The notes under the pieces: generated by a model
The model's database searches: none
Seen by the model: the letters and a program-made list of their open reading frames with translations, nothing else
What the model was told of the DNA's origin: nothing
Position numbers and translations under genes: made by a program
Source of the DNA: Paenarthrobacter sp. Z7-10
Lineage (GTDB): Bacteria; Actinomycetota; Actinomycetes; Actinomycetales; Micrococcaceae
Direction of reading: 5' to 3'
Assembly: GCF_026932795.1 (NCBI RefSeq)
Contig: NZ_JADPVH010000029.1
Location: 1-50,328 of the forward strand
Length of the DNA stretch: 50,328 nucleotides
Shown: in pieces, positions 23,976 through 32,631 of the stretch
Numbering within the stretch: position 1 is the first letter of the stretch
How the letters are laid out: each line of letters begins with the position of its first letter

Positions 23976-24422
23976 ATGGCAAGCGGGGGCCGCAGCGTGT
24001 TCCTTACGCAACAACAGAAGAAAGAGCGACTAGCGGATCGCATGGGTATCTTGGTGGATATCTGGGAGTCCGACAACAACACTGCGCTCACTTACCCTCA
24101 CGTCGAGGAAGCACTTTCCGCCCACGGGATCACCCTGTCGCGAACACGGTGGTCATACTTGATCAATGGCACGGGCAGCCTAGTGGTAGATCAAGAACTC
24201 CTAAGCGGCATCGCAGAGTTCGTTTTTGAAGTGCCGGCTACTTATCTGTGCGATCTCTACAGTGAGACGCCTCCCGAGGTAGAAGCCCGGATGGATTTCC
24301 TGGACCAGATGCGAAAGCTCAAAGTGAAGAACTTCGCCGCGAGAAACCTAGGAGCGACTTCGCCGGAAATTCTGAAGATGATCGCCAAGATTATTGATGA
24401 GTCGATGGGCAGTGACGGCTAG
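23976..24422 (+). CDS. XRE-like regulator
   Basis: A 148-residue protein with a helical N-terminal half that fits a lambda-repressor-type helix-turn-helix (ALTYPHVEEALSAHGITLSR, then WSYLINGTG). The C-terminal half is helical (FLDQMRKLKVKNFAARNL). ATG 23976 is supported by AAGGAG about eight bases upstream. The stop codon abuts the ATG of the ImmA-like protease gene with no gap. In ImmR/ImmA-type pairs the protease cleaves its cognate repressor, so this is the likely substrate. Helix-turn-helix is weakly conserved, so the XRE call is moderate. Confidence 0.65.
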   Translation: MASGGRSVFLTQQQKKERLADRMGILVDIWESDNNTALTYPHVEEALSAHGITLSRTRWSYLINGTGSLVVDQELLSGIAEFVFEVPATYLCDLYSETPPEVEARMDFLDQMRKLKVKNFAARNLGATSPEILKMIAKIIDESMGSDG

Positions 24423-24866
24423 ATGGTTCTCCCTCCGGTTGAGGAAAAGGTACGCGAGCTATGCGGAGATGGCACGACATCGATGACGGAAGTTGTCGAA
24501 CGCCTGGTAATGATTTGTGAGAAGCCGATCAATCTGGTTGAGCATGAGGGGTCTTGGGGATCACTGACCGCGTTGAAGGTCGAGTTTGAGGACCGTATCA
24601 ACGTCCTTTTCCCCCCGCAGAACTCATTGCAGTACAAGCTTCACTGTATATATCACGAGCTGGGGCACATCTATTTGGAAAGCTTAGATCTGGCCTTGCC
24701 CGAAATCTCTCAAGCGATCCTGAGAGAGACCGCAGATGCAATCAACGTTAGCTGCCGGCACATTGCCGATGATCCTGTGGAGCGTTGGGTGGAGGCTTTC
24801 GCATTCGGCATGTCTAAAAGGACCCGTCAGCGCAGCCCTTCCGACCCTGATCCTTTTCTCTGCTGA
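24423..24866 (+). CDS. ImmA/IrrE-like metalloprotease
   Basis: A 147-residue protein with the zinc motif HELGH (residues 78-82), preceded by an LQYKLHCIY strand/helix as in ImmA/IrrE proteases. A downstream acidic ligand would be in ERWVEAFAFGM, which matches the E-A-F pattern of the family. These proteases inactivate a repressor after a signal such as DNA damage or infection. The start abuts the XRE-like stop codon and the stop is three bases before the 7-TM gene, so the three form one operon. Confidence 0.85.
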   Translation: MVLPPVEEKVRELCGDGTTSMTEVVERLVMICEKPINLVEHEGSWGSLTALKVEFEDRINVLFPPQNSLQYKLHCIYHELGHIYLESLDLALPEISQAILRETADAINVSCRHIADDPVERWVEAFAFGMSKRTRQRSPSDPDPFLC

Positions 24867-24869
24867 GCC

Positions 24870-25799
24870 ATGAAGCAGATACTCTTCGCGCTACTGAGCG
24901 TCCTATGCATACTTCGCATCCCCGCCGTAGTGAAGGTGAATGAGGCGCGGGCGTCGTGGTTGGCGTCGGTGTTCGGTCTCGTTGCCCTCTACGTTCTGGG
25001 AACTGTCACGCCGCTGAAAGTCATTGACAGCTACCTCGGGAGCATCAACGTCACCAATCTGCTCCAAGCCATCTTCGCCCTGCTGGCGATCTTCTTCTTC
25101 AACGACAGCGTGCGGCAATCAGCTAACGTACCCAAGGTCCGTTGGACCTACTACACCCCATTGCTGAGCATTCCCGTCATGATTCTTAGCTTCGCCTTGA
25201 TTCAGGACAAAGGTCCAACGGCCGCGGATTTCATCGTTACTCATATGGGACAGCTAGCGACGGCCACGTACAGCGGCGTGTACATGCTCGCGTTGTTGTT
25301 TACCGTGCTCCGGATTATCTACGTGCTTCGGCACAAGAAAAGAAGTCAGTACCTAACCTTCTCAGTGGGTCTGCTCGTGGTTGCAGTAGCGTGTGCTTGC
25401 CACATTGCGTTCGTGGTCCTGTTCCATTTCTCGTCCTGGCATGGGTTCGCCCAGGCCATCGGTTCGTGGTTTGACCGCTTGTTCTATGTAGGCCTCTCTG
25501 TGACGGCGGCGGGTTGGCTGATGCTTCTCCTGTCGAAGCAGCTCCCAAGGTTGCGCCTTTGGATGGCCGACACTCTCTGGCTTACTGCGATGAGGATGCG
25601 AGTTAATGCGGATCGCTCGCGATTCAACCCCGCATGGGATCTTTTCAATAAAACGCTCGAAGATGGCATTTACAAAAGCCTTATTGTTCTGCACAACTAC
25701 GAGCGAGGGAACGCGATGACGTTTCCGGAACCTATTCAACTCAGGATCAGTGACATCGAATCAAAGCTAGATGCGCGCGTATCTAGCTTTGATCGGTAA
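24870..25799 (+). CDS. 7-TM membrane protein, MAB_1171c-like
   Basis: A 309-residue protein with about seven hydrophobic segments between residues 3 and 225 and a C-terminal cytoplasmic part (MADTLWLTAMR.. AWDLFNKTLEDGIYKSLIVLHNY) resembling the MAB_1171c family of putative transporters or sensors, which often follow XRE and ImmA-like genes in actinobacteria. A possible role is to sense envelope stress for the upstream protease/repressor pair. That role is inference. Its last 17 bases overlap the convergent hydrolase gene, and a 13-bp terminator stem lies inside both coding ends. Confidence 0.7.
   Translation: MKQILFALLSVLCILRIPAVVKVNEARASWLASVFGLVALYVLGTVTPLKVIDSYLGSINVTNLLQAIFALLAIFFFNDSVRQSANVPKVRWTYYTPLLSIPVMILSFALIQDKGPTAADFIVTHMGQLATATYSGVYMLALLFTVLRIIYVLRHKKRSQYLTFSVGLLVVAVACACHIAFVVLFHFSSWHGFAQAIGSWFDRLFYVGLSVTAAGWLMLLLSKQLPRLRLWMADTLWLTAMRMRVNADRSRFNPAWDLFNKTLEDGIYKSLIVLHNYERGNAMTFPEPIQLRISDIESKLDARVSSFDR
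25760..25793. terminator. Hairpin inside the overlapping ends of two convergent genes
   Basis: Perfect arms ATCAAAGCTAGAT (25760-25772) and ATCTAGCTTTGAT (25781-25793) around GCGCGCGT. It covers the last codons of both genes and can serve both strands. T tracts are short. Confidence 0.7.
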
Positions 25800-26934
25800 C
25801 CATCATCTTGCTGACCCAGCTCGTGAGTTCATCGGTGAAAGCACGAGGCGCAGCGTTCCACTCCTGGGAGTGGTTTGCCTCTGGTAACCGGATCAGCGTG
25901 ACCGTGCGAGGATTTGCGCGTTGAAACGCCTCCGAGATCTCCCATGGAACTTCTTGGTCCGCGTTTGAGTGTAAGACCAGTGTCGGGACAGTTACCCGAC
26001 GCGGTACGTCAACCCACTCAAGGGCATCGAAATTGATAGGCTCCTCCAGCCCGAGCATCTTTGCAAACAGGGGAGACTGCAACAGTCCCATGACAAGGCC
26101 GGCCCCGATCGCAGGCACCCCAGCTCGCGCCGCACCTGCTGTGATGGTTTTACGCCAGCTCGTGACGGGCCCCACCAAAACAATCCCTGCGATCTGGCCC
26201 CGGAATGCGCTGCGCTCCGCCGTCAGCAGGGCCATGGTGCCGCCCATCGACCAGCCGGAGAGGATGACTCGCCGGGCTCCATGAGCTACGGCGTAGGCTA
26301 CGGCACTTTCCACGTCACGCCATTCAGTTTGCCCAAGGTGGCTCGACTCGGCCTGTGGAGGACTGACCTCGGGGTCGCTGCGAAATGAGGGCACCAAGGA
26401 AGTGAATCCCAAGGGTCTGAAAGCGTGGACATCTCGAAACATGATCGCGCGATCGGTCCAGCTGCCATGGATATGGATCACCCATACATCCGGAGTCTCC
26501 CCTTCGAATAGCCACGCCGGCGCCGTCCCGTACGAAGTGGGGACGTTCACTTCTTCGTATCGACGACTCACCGCAGAGGGTACGAAGAACACATCGGGGG
26601 TCCAATCGACCAGGGGCCCGAGACGTTTCGGTCCGGATTCAGATGGCTCGATCCGCCGCTCCACGCACTTTTGATCCTCATCAATCAGCGTGACCTCGCC
26701 GACTCTTGTGTAGCTCCCGGACGCAGGGTCGAAGACACCAAAGTCGCCCGGGGCTTTGGTGTAGTCGTCCAGATCGATGCGGATTCGTCGTCCGTCATCT
26801 GTCAGCTCGCCTCGGCGGTAGTCCTTTGGGCCCCGCTTAACGATCTTGCGGGCCATGACAACTGCGAACCCAGATAGTGCGGCGGCCGGCACGAGTAGTG
26901 CGAGAAAGGCCAGTCCGCGCTGTGTTGTCGACAT
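25783..26934 (-). CDS. Alpha/beta hydrolase with N-terminal membrane anchor
   Basis: A 383-residue protein. A hydrophobic helix (residues ~8-28) should anchor it to the membrane or be a signal anchor. The catalytic triad is readable: nucleophile in GWSMGG (Ser229), acid in HSNADQEVPW (Asp326) and His355 in EANHSQEW; the oxyanion-hole motif is IHGSW (155-159). A ~90-residue N-terminal region precedes the hydrolase core. Substrate unknown; the sequence resembles dienelactone/acyl-hydrolase-type proteins. It converges on the 7-TM gene and is divergent from the transfer operon. Confidence 0.8.
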   Translation of the reverse strand: MSTTQRGLAFLALLVPAAALSGFAVVMARKIVKRGPKDYRRGELTDDGRRIRIDLDDYTKAPGDFGVFDPASGSYTRVGEVTLIDEDQKCVERRIEPSESGPKRLGPLVDWTPDVFFVPSAVSRRYEEVNVPTSYGTAPAWLFEGETPDVWVIHIHGSWTDRAIMFRDVHAFRPLGFTSLVPSFRSDPEVSPPQAESSHLGQTEWRDVESAVAYAVAHGARRVILSGWSMGGTMALLTAERSAFRGQIAGIVLVGPVTSWRKTITAGAARAGVPAIGAGLVMGLLQSPLFAKMLGLEEPINFDALEWVDVPRRVTVPTLVLHSNADQEVPWEISEAFQRANPRTVTLIRLPEANHSQEWNAAPRAFTDELTSWVSKMMVTDQS

Positions 26935-27027
26935 TCAGTCTCACCTTCCGGTGGTGATCGGGGACGTGCGGGGGACCCCCATCATCGTAACGGCGATTCA
27001 GTTCCTGTTATACGAACAAGACGTGCC

Positions 27028-27068
27028 CACTACAAGCGTTGCACATGTTCACTACAGGCGTGTATCGT
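27028..27068 (+). promoter_or_regulatory. Probable transfer-operon promoter with repeated operator
   Basis: TTGCAC (27039-27044) and TATCGT (27063-27068) are spaced by 18 bases. Two direct copies of CACTACAAGCGT / CACTACAGGCGT lie at about 27029-27040 and 27050-27061, one of them within the spacer, a layout expected for repressor control of transfer genes. Promoter function inferred. Confidence 0.45.
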
Positions 27069-27085
27069 TCTGAATGAACCAGCCA

Positions 27086-27128
27086 ACGTTCAATGAGTAA
27101 AACGAAGGTGAGTACGTTCAATGAGTGA
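27086..27128 (+). other. Short leader ORF and direct repeat at the operon start
   Basis: ACGTTCAATGAGT occurs at 27086-27098 and exactly again at 27114-27126. ATG 27093 opens an 11-codon frame (MSKTKVSTFNE) whose stop overlaps the start codon of the ATPase gene at 27121. It could couple or tune translation, or simply reflect a duplicated start region. Confidence 0.4.
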
Positions 27129-28359
27129 GAATGTGAATTTCCCGGGCGCCCGGCGTGCGGGCGCGTATGTGGAGACGGAGGACGTCCCCGATGTGGTGCC
27201 GGCAGCCCCGGTCCAGGCAAGGGACGCTGCCGCTGTCGAGGACGAGGCGATTGTTGAGCCGAGCTGGGAACCGAGTGCGGAGGTTTCTGCAGCTGCTCCG
27301 ACCGTGACCACGCATGAGAGCGAGGGCGCGGCTGTTCCCGCTTCACCGCGGGGAGGTGGTGCTATGTCCGTTCCGGCACCGGCGGAGGTTGAGGAGGATC
27401 ATGAGCCGGTGGAGCCGGCTGTTGAGGGGCTGCGTGGTTTCCTGAATCGTGTGACGGCTGGTGTGTTCAAGCTTGGCCCGTCTGTGCGGGAGGGTGACAC
27501 GCGGGCGTTGGTGGCGGCTCAGGAGGGTTTTGAGGCGTTGATCCGGCAGTCCGCGTGGACGCGCGGTGTCGGGGTCTTGGTCGCAAACAAGAAGGGCACG
27601 GCAGGGAAGACGCCGACTGCTATTTCTCTCGGTGGCGTGATTGCTGCCATTCGTGGAGGCTCGGTGGCCATTGGTGAGGCCGCGGATGATCGAGGGCAGC
27701 TGGCGTACCGGGCTGAGGGCGAGCCGCAGCTGGGGATGGGCGAGCTCGTGGCCAACATCGGCGCTGTGCGGACACAGGCGCAGTTGCGCGGGTACACGGT
27801 TACTCAGACGTCGTTCGCGTCCGTGATCGGGTCCACACCAAAGTGGCGGGCCCCACTGACCCGACAGAACGTGCTCGATGTCGCGGCGATCGTGGATGAG
27901 CATTTCACGGTCCGCGTGTGGGATACCGGCAACCAGTACAGTTCCGGGCCGTTCTCGGCCGCGGTCGATACGTCAGACGTGTTGGTGATCCCGACCATGA
28001 ATTCGATGGATTCGGTGTTCGATGCTTTGGAGCTGTTGGAGTTCCTCAAGGCTCAGGGCGGGGACGCGGCCAGGTTGGCGGAGACGGCCATTGTCGTGCG
28101 GTTGTCTGACGGGCGGCCGGAGTTCAAGGCGGCCCGGGTGAAGAAGTACTTCATGGACCAGGGCATCACGGAGGACCGGATTTATTCGTTGCCGTTCGAT
28201 GCCCATATTGCCGAGCGTGGGGCATTGACCTTGGACAAGCTCGCCCCGGCAACACGTCAGGCATTGACTGCGGTCGCGGCCGGTGTTGTGGCACAGCTGA
28301 ACGTGAACGTGTTTGAGAAGGATCAGCAGCAGCAAATTGATGAAGGGGAGAAGCGATGA
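27121..28359 (+). CDS. ParA/MinD-like ATPase of the transfer operon
   Basis: A 412-residue protein. The first ~100 residues are acidic, alanine/proline-rich and probably unstructured. From ~145 it is a MinD/ParA-type ATPase with NKKGTAGKTPTA (156-167), a deviant Walker A that keeps both lysines, and later VRVWDTGN as switch motif. In transfer operons such ATPases are thought to place the secretion machinery or recruit the relaxosome. ATG 27121 with AAGGTGAG upstream; it lies first in a chain of genes overlapping by a few bases, down to about 39024. Confidence 0.75.
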   Translation: MSENVNFPGARRAGAYVETEDVPDVVPAAPVQARDAAAVEDEAIVEPSWEPSAEVSAAAPTVTTHESEGAAVPASPRGGGAMSVPAPAEVEEDHEPVEPAVEGLRGFLNRVTAGVFKLGPSVREGDTRALVAAQEGFEALIRQSAWTRGVGVLVANKKGTAGKTPTAISLGGVIAAIRGGSVAIGEAADDRGQLAYRAEGEPQLGMGELVANIGAVRTQAQLRGYTVTQTSFASVIGSTPKWRAPLTRQNVLDVAAIVDEHFTVRVWDTGNQYSSGPFSAAVDTSDVLVIPTMNSMDSVFDALELLEFLKAQGGDAARLAETAIVVRLSDGRPEFKAARVKKYFMDQGITEDRIYSLPFDAHIAERGALTLDKLAPATRQALTAVAAGVVAQLNVNVFEKDQQQQIDEGEKR

Positions 28360-28715
28360 ATGTGGTTCTTTTGACAGCGGTGAAGGCCTCGGTTGCGATG
28401 CAGGCGGGGGTTGAAGCGATGGGCGGGCCGCGGCCTATGATTGATAACCCGTTTCCAGGGGTCCCGAACTTCACGGTGTTCGGTGCGAGCTTCACTCAGT
28501 GGTGGCAGAAACTGTTCGCTGCGGCGTGGGCGCTCGGGATTGTGGTTGCAGGGTTCTACCTGATCGTTGGCCTGGTGGCGATGGCGAAGGCTGACGCGAA
28601 CAATCCGCACGCCCACGCTGAGGGTAAGAAGAAGGCGGCGGGGGCAGGTGTCGGGTTGATCTCCCTGGCAGGGCTGGGTGTGATTCTGGGCGCGATCCTG
28701 TTCCTGGCCACGTGA
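28356..28715 (+). CDS. Pilin-like (VirB2-type) small membrane protein
   Basis: A 119-residue protein with two hydrophobic segments (about 50-76 and 96-118) separated by a charged loop (KADANNPHAHAEGKKK). Size, topology and position before VirB6-like and VirB4-like genes match VirB2/TrbC-type subunits or small channel proteins of Gram-positive type IV secretion systems. It overlaps the ATPase gene by ATGA. No signal peptidase site is certain. Confidence 0.6.
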   Translation: MNVVLLTAVKASVAMQAGVEAMGGPRPMIDNPFPGVPNFTVFGASFTQWWQKLFAAAWALGIVVAGFYLIVGLVAMAKADANNPHAHAEGKKKAAGAGVGLISLAGLGVILGAILFLAT

Positions 28716-29401
28716 TGGTTTCCCGGAACGCGGAAGGCACAGCCCGGCGCGGTTTCCCGCGCTGGGCCTTCGTGGCGGTCATTGTCGTCCTGGTTTTGGC
28801 TGTCGTGGCCGGGGTGAGCATCTGGTACCAGACGCACCCACCAAAGACGGCTGCCGCCCCCTCACCGAGCACCTCGGCGGCCCCGGTGACCGCGGGTGCC
28901 GGTGATATTCCGAACGGGTGCCTGGCCGGCAGGGACACGTCCGCGGCGGCGCTGATTGCGGCACAGAAGAAAGCACCGCACACGGAAGCCGGCGCCGTCG
29001 GCCTCGCCGCTGCCTTCAGCCGCTGGTTTTTGCAATACCCCCGTCCGGTTGCTGCCGACGCTGAGAAGGCTGTTGAGCAGCTAAAGAGTCAGGGTGCAGA
29101 CAAAAGCATCACCGACAAGCCGAATGAATTGGCCTCGTCTAAGCCCCTAGGTGGGTGGATTTCTGGTGGCCTGTCGTTCGCTGAGGGCCGCTACATCGTA
29201 GAGGACAGCTCTGCCGATCGTGTGAAAGTTACAGTCGGCGGCGCAGAGATAAAGAACGGGCTTCCAGTTCCAGATTCGAAGATATTGAGCACGTTCACTC
29301 TGGTCTGGGAGAGCGGCAATTGGCGGATCGCGTCTATCAGCGCTTCCCGGACTGTTGAGGATTTGTTTACTAATGGCGCGGCGTTAGCTGGGGGATGTTG
29401 A
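28715..29401 (+). CDS. Single-TM protein of the transfer operon (VirB8/TcpC-like position)
   Basis: About 228 residues: short basic N terminus, one TM helix (~17-40), a Ser/Pro/Thr linker, then an extracellular domain with FTLVWESGNWRIASIS near the end. The alternating strand pattern would fit an NTF2-like fold as in VirB8/TcpC, but this is only pattern-level. ATG 28715 overlaps the previous stop (TGATG); GTG 28712 is an alternative. The lipoprotein at 37883 ends with a comparable strand pattern, so both may be parts of the outer channel. Confidence 0.5.
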   Translation: MVSRNAEGTARRGFPRWAFVAVIVVLVLAVVAGVSIWYQTHPPKTAAAPSPSTSAAPVTAGAGDIPNGCLAGRDTSAAALIAAQKKAPHTEAGAVGLAAAFSRWFLQYPRPVAADAEKAVEQLKSQGADKSITDKPNELASSKPLGGWISGGLSFAEGRYIVEDSSADRVKVTVGGAEIKNGLPVPDSKILSTFTLVWESGNWRIASISASRTVEDLFTNGAALAGGC

Positions 29402-29403
29402 AC

Positions 29404-31005
29404 ATGTTTCATACATTGTTGGGGTTTGCGCCGGTTCCCGGCCCGAATCCTGAGCCTCCATCGGGAGGCGGTTCAGGATCAGGCTTAGTCGATGGGTTCG
29501 TTGGTTTCGTTAAGGGTGTCGTGAAGCCTGTGACGGACACTGTTGGTTCTGTTGTGGGGTTTGCTTCTGATCCTTTGGCGGCGATTTTTCAGGCGACGCG
29601 TGATGGTGCGCAGGGGTTGGCGAAGGATTTGTTGCCGGCGTTGTCGCATGCGACGGAACCGGATTTGAGTGCTGACTGGTTCATTAAGGCGTATGCGATC
29701 AGTTTTGCTTTGGCGATCGTGGTGTGGGGTTTTTTGTTGTTGTTCCAGTTCGTTTCGGTGGCGCGTGGATCGATGGCGGGGGAGCAGTTCCTTGATGTGG
29801 TGTTGGCTCGCTCGGCGGTCTTCTTCGGGGGTGTCTTGTTTGGGCCCTTGCTGGGGGTGATGCTGGTCAAGACGTTGGGTGCCTTGACGGATTCGTTGAT
29901 CATCTGGGGTGTTGGTTCTTCCTCGGACCGGATGCTGACTTCGATGAATTCGATGCTCGCGGTGGATAAGGCCGCGATCCCTGGCGGGGTGATCGTGGGC
30001 ATTTTGTTGATGGTTTGCATGATCCTGGGCCTGATCCTGGTGATGGTCATGCTCGTGGTCATGTTGGTGACTTTGTATTTTTCCGGCGTGATTTTTCCGC
30101 TGGGCATTGTCTGGTTCGCCTCGGCGAAGCATGGGTCCACGGCCCGGAAGATTCCGTTGTTGTGGTTCGGGATCCTGGCGTGTCATCCGTTGTTGTTCTT
30201 CCTTTTGGGCGTCTCGTACAACATGATTGCGTCCTCGAGTAATTGGATGCAGTGGTCCGATGGGTTGCGGACGTTGATGAACATCCTGACCTCGTTCATT
30301 GCCCTGGTGATTGCTGGTCTGGCTCCGTTGGTGTTGATGAAGTTCGCGCCGGTGATTCCGTCTGGTTCGGGTTTGCAGGCGGGCCCGTCGATGAGCGCCC
30401 CGCAGTCCAAGGAGTATGGGGCGAAGGATCTTTCTTCGGTGCGGAAGCAGAACCGGTCATCCGCCTCCGAGGATGGCGGTACTGGGTCCGGGGATGCCGG
30501 ACAGGACGGGTCGGCGGAGCAGCCCTCCGCCGATCCGGAGAACGGTTCGTTGATGAAGAGGTTGCGGGACTTGAAGGGCCAGTCCGGGTCGGCTGACGCG
30601 GGTGCTGATGCGGCCGGGGTGGGAGCACCCGGCGGTGGTTCCGTGAAGTCTGGTGAGGTGGAGCCCGGTGCGGGTGCGAAGCCTGGTTTTGGTGCCGGGG
30701 CAGGCTCTGGTGCCGGTGCGGGTGCGAAGCCTGGTCTTGGTGCCGGGGCAGGTGCCGGTGCCGGTGCCGGTGCCGGTGCCGGTGCTGCCGGTGCTGCCGG
30801 TGCTGCAGAGGGTATGGCTGCCACTGGTGCGGCGGAGTCCTCGACCGGGGTGGGGGCTGTAATTGGCATTCCGACTATTTTGGCTGCTGGTGCCGTAGCG
30901 GTCGGGCAGAAGGCTGTTGAGGGTGGCAAGGCTGCGGCCCGGGCCGCTGAGGCCGGCGGGCAGTACGCCTCTGATGGCATGAGTGACGAGACAGGGCAGG
31001 GCTGA
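29404..31005 (+). CDS. VirB6/TrbL-like polytopic membrane protein
   Basis: About 533 residues. After a glycine-rich start, roughly six TM helices lie between residues ~90 and 310, with a long MVCMILGLILVMVMLVVMLV stretch, fitting VirB6/TrbL channel proteins. The C-terminal ~200 residues are low-complexity Gly/Ala/Ser with tandem repeats (GAGAKPG units). ATG 29404 has GGGGGA nine bases upstream; an earlier ATG at 29395 has no room for a ribosome-binding site. Leucine is written as TTG unusually often in the TM part compared with the neighbouring genes. Confidence 0.75.
   Translation: MFHTLLGFAPVPGPNPEPPSGGGSGSGLVDGFVGFVKGVVKPVTDTVGSVVGFASDPLAAIFQATRDGAQGLAKDLLPALSHATEPDLSADWFIKAYAISFALAIVVWGFLLLFQFVSVARGSMAGEQFLDVVLARSAVFFGGVLFGPLLGVMLVKTLGALTDSLIIWGVGSSSDRMLTSMNSMLAVDKAAIPGGVIVGILLMVCMILGLILVMVMLVVMLVTLYFSGVIFPLGIVWFASAKHGSTARKIPLLWFGILACHPLLFFLLGVSYNMIASSSNWMQWSDGLRTLMNILTSFIALVIAGLAPLVLMKFAPVIPSGSGLQAGPSMSAPQSKEYGAKDLSSVRKQNRSSASEDGGTGSGDAGQDGSAEQPSADPENGSLMKRLRDLKGQSGSADAGADAAGVGAPGGGSVKSGEVEPGAGAKPGFGAGAGSGAGAGAKPGLGAGAGAGAGAGAGAGAAGAAGAAEGMAATGAAESSTGVGAVIGIPTILAAGAVAVGQKAVEGGKAAARAAEAGGQYASDGMSDETGQG
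30667..30810 (+). repeat. Tandem repeats coding for Gly/Ala-rich tail
   Basis: A 48-bp unit starting GGTGCGGGTGCGAAGCC occurs at 30667 and 30715. It is followed by at least five hexamers GGTGCC (30751-30780) and three GGTGCTGCC nonamers. Length variation between relatives is expected. Confidence 0.85.
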
Positions 31006-31008
31006 TCC

Positions 31009-32631
31009 ATGGGTAATCGGTTTATTGGTGGGGAATCGGCGCACCGGAGTTTCTTTGGTGGTATCCGGTCTAAGCCACAGATCATTGGTCTGATGGGCTG
31101 CGCCCTGCTGGGCTGGGTCGGGGTGATGTGGGTCGGCTGGCCGGGCCTGGTCCTGGCGCTTGTACTGGCATTGGTCGTGTTCGCGGTGACGGTGAATACG
31201 CATAACGGGTCCTGGCTGGAGCGCCGCGAACGGCGCCTGCGGTGGAAGGTACGGAGGGCCACGGGAACGGATCGTTTTTTGCCGTACTCGGCGCTGGCGT
31301 GGGAGGAAGCCCATGCGGAGGCGTCCACCGGTCCCCGTTCGCGCAAGGAGCGGGCGAGGGCGTTGGCTGCGGTGCGGTCGCGCCCGGATGGTGCTGATGG
31401 GATGGGCTGGTTGCAGGCCGCGGCGAACATGCCGGGTATTGCCTGGCATACTCCGGCGGGGGAGGAGGCGTATTTGTCGGTCGCTTTTGAGGTTTCCGGG
31501 CAGTTGCGGGGGGCGGAGTCCGGGAGCCGGCAGGAGCAGGCGCAGGCCGGGTTTGGGACATTGCTGGCCAATCATGCCTCCCCGTCCTCATTGGTGCGTG
31601 GTGTCCAGTCGATCACGCGGGTGTTGCCACCGGATTTGGCGTTGAACGAGGCGTGGGTGCAGGAGAACCTTTCCCCCGACGCCCTGGAGGACGCTGTTGC
31701 CTCTTATCAGGAGGTGTTGACCCGGACAGGGAAGAACACGTTTGTCCAACGCCATATTCAAGTGTTGCGGTGGCCGTTGAGCGGAGATTTTTTGGCGGCT
31801 GCGGAGCAGCACGGGCCGGGCCGGGATGGTTGGCGGGCCTTGATGGGCCAAGAGATTGATTCGATGGTGCGGGCCTTGCGGACCGCGCAGCTGGGTGTGG
31901 TTAAGCCGATGAGTGCCCGGGGCGTGGTGGCGATGATGCTGCACCAGCAGAACCCGTCCCGCCCGCCGCTGATGGTCGCCGGGGTGTCCCCGCGCCGGAT
32001 GGGGTTGGCCTCCCATGATGACTGGAATGCGCACTGGGTGCAGGGCACGGATCCTTTCAGCGGTGAGGAGGTGCTGTGGGGGCACCGGACGGCGATGGTC
32101 ACCGCCGCCCAGATGGAGACGGGGGAGCGGAGCCCTTACTGGTTGCTGGCGTTACTTCATAACGCCGGCTCCGGGGCGCGGACCCTGTCTTTCCAGCTTG
32201 AGCTGGTCCCGGCCGAGCACGCGAGGTTGCTGGCGTCCAGGGATGTGGTGCGGGACATGGCCGCGGTGATCGCGAAGCAGGGCAAGGGCCAGCTGGTTGA
32301 TCCGGGCACGGATGTGAATCTGCGTTCGGCCCGGGCCCGGGGTACTGACCTGATGCCTGGCAGTGGCCAGCACGGGGTGAATTGGGTTGGTTTCATCACG
32401 ATTTCGGCCAAGACTCACAAGGATCTGACGAAGGCGTCCCGCCGTCTGGCGGAGACGGCCGCGAACGCGGCCGGCATCCAGAAATTGCTGTGGCTGGACA
32501 CGTACCAGTCGGCGGCGTCGGGAACGACGTGGCCGATTTTCCGCGGCCTGAAACCATCGAAACCAACGACCGGTGCCAAGCTGATGAACCGCCTTGCCGG
32601 CAGGGCTGAGAAGGAAGAGAAGGTGGCGTGA
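31009..32631 (+). CDS. SCO6880-like transfer protein (PrgI/VirB3 + VirB4 N-domain type)
   Basis: A 540-residue protein with two adjacent TM helices near the N terminus (about 27-45 and 46-62) and a large cytoplasmic part that resembles SCO6880-family proteins. In actinobacterial type IV systems this protein precedes the VirB4 ATPase and may correspond to VirB3 joined with the non-ATPase domain of VirB4. No Walker motif is seen, in keeping with that. Start ATG 31009, three bases after the VirB6-like stop. Confidence 0.7.
   Translation: MGNRFIGGESAHRSFFGGIRSKPQIIGLMGCALLGWVGVMWVGWPGLVLALVLALVVFAVTVNTHNGSWLERRERRLRWKVRRATGTDRFLPYSALAWEEAHAEASTGPRSRKERARALAAVRSRPDGADGMGWLQAAANMPGIAWHTPAGEEAYLSVAFEVSGQLRGAESGSRQEQAQAGFGTLLANHASPSSLVRGVQSITRVLPPDLALNEAWVQENLSPDALEDAVASYQEVLTRTGKNTFVQRHIQVLRWPLSGDFLAAAEQHGPGRDGWRALMGQEIDSMVRALRTAQLGVVKPMSARGVVAMMLHQQNPSRPPLMVAGVSPRRMGLASHDDWNAHWVQGTDPFSGEEVLWGHRTAMVTAAQMETGERSPYWLLALLHNAGSGARTLSFQLELVPAEHARLLASRDVVRDMAAVIAKQGKGQLVDPGTDVNLRSARARGTDLMPGSGQHGVNWVGFITISAKTHKDLTKASRRLAETAANAAGIQKLLWLDTYQSAASGTTWPIFRGLKPSKPTTGAKLMNRLAGRAEKEEKVA

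Noticed and set aside
30183-31575. Long open frames antisense to the VirB6-like gene
   Set aside because: Proline/alanine-rich mirror of the Gly/Ala tandem repeats; no start signal and no family motif.
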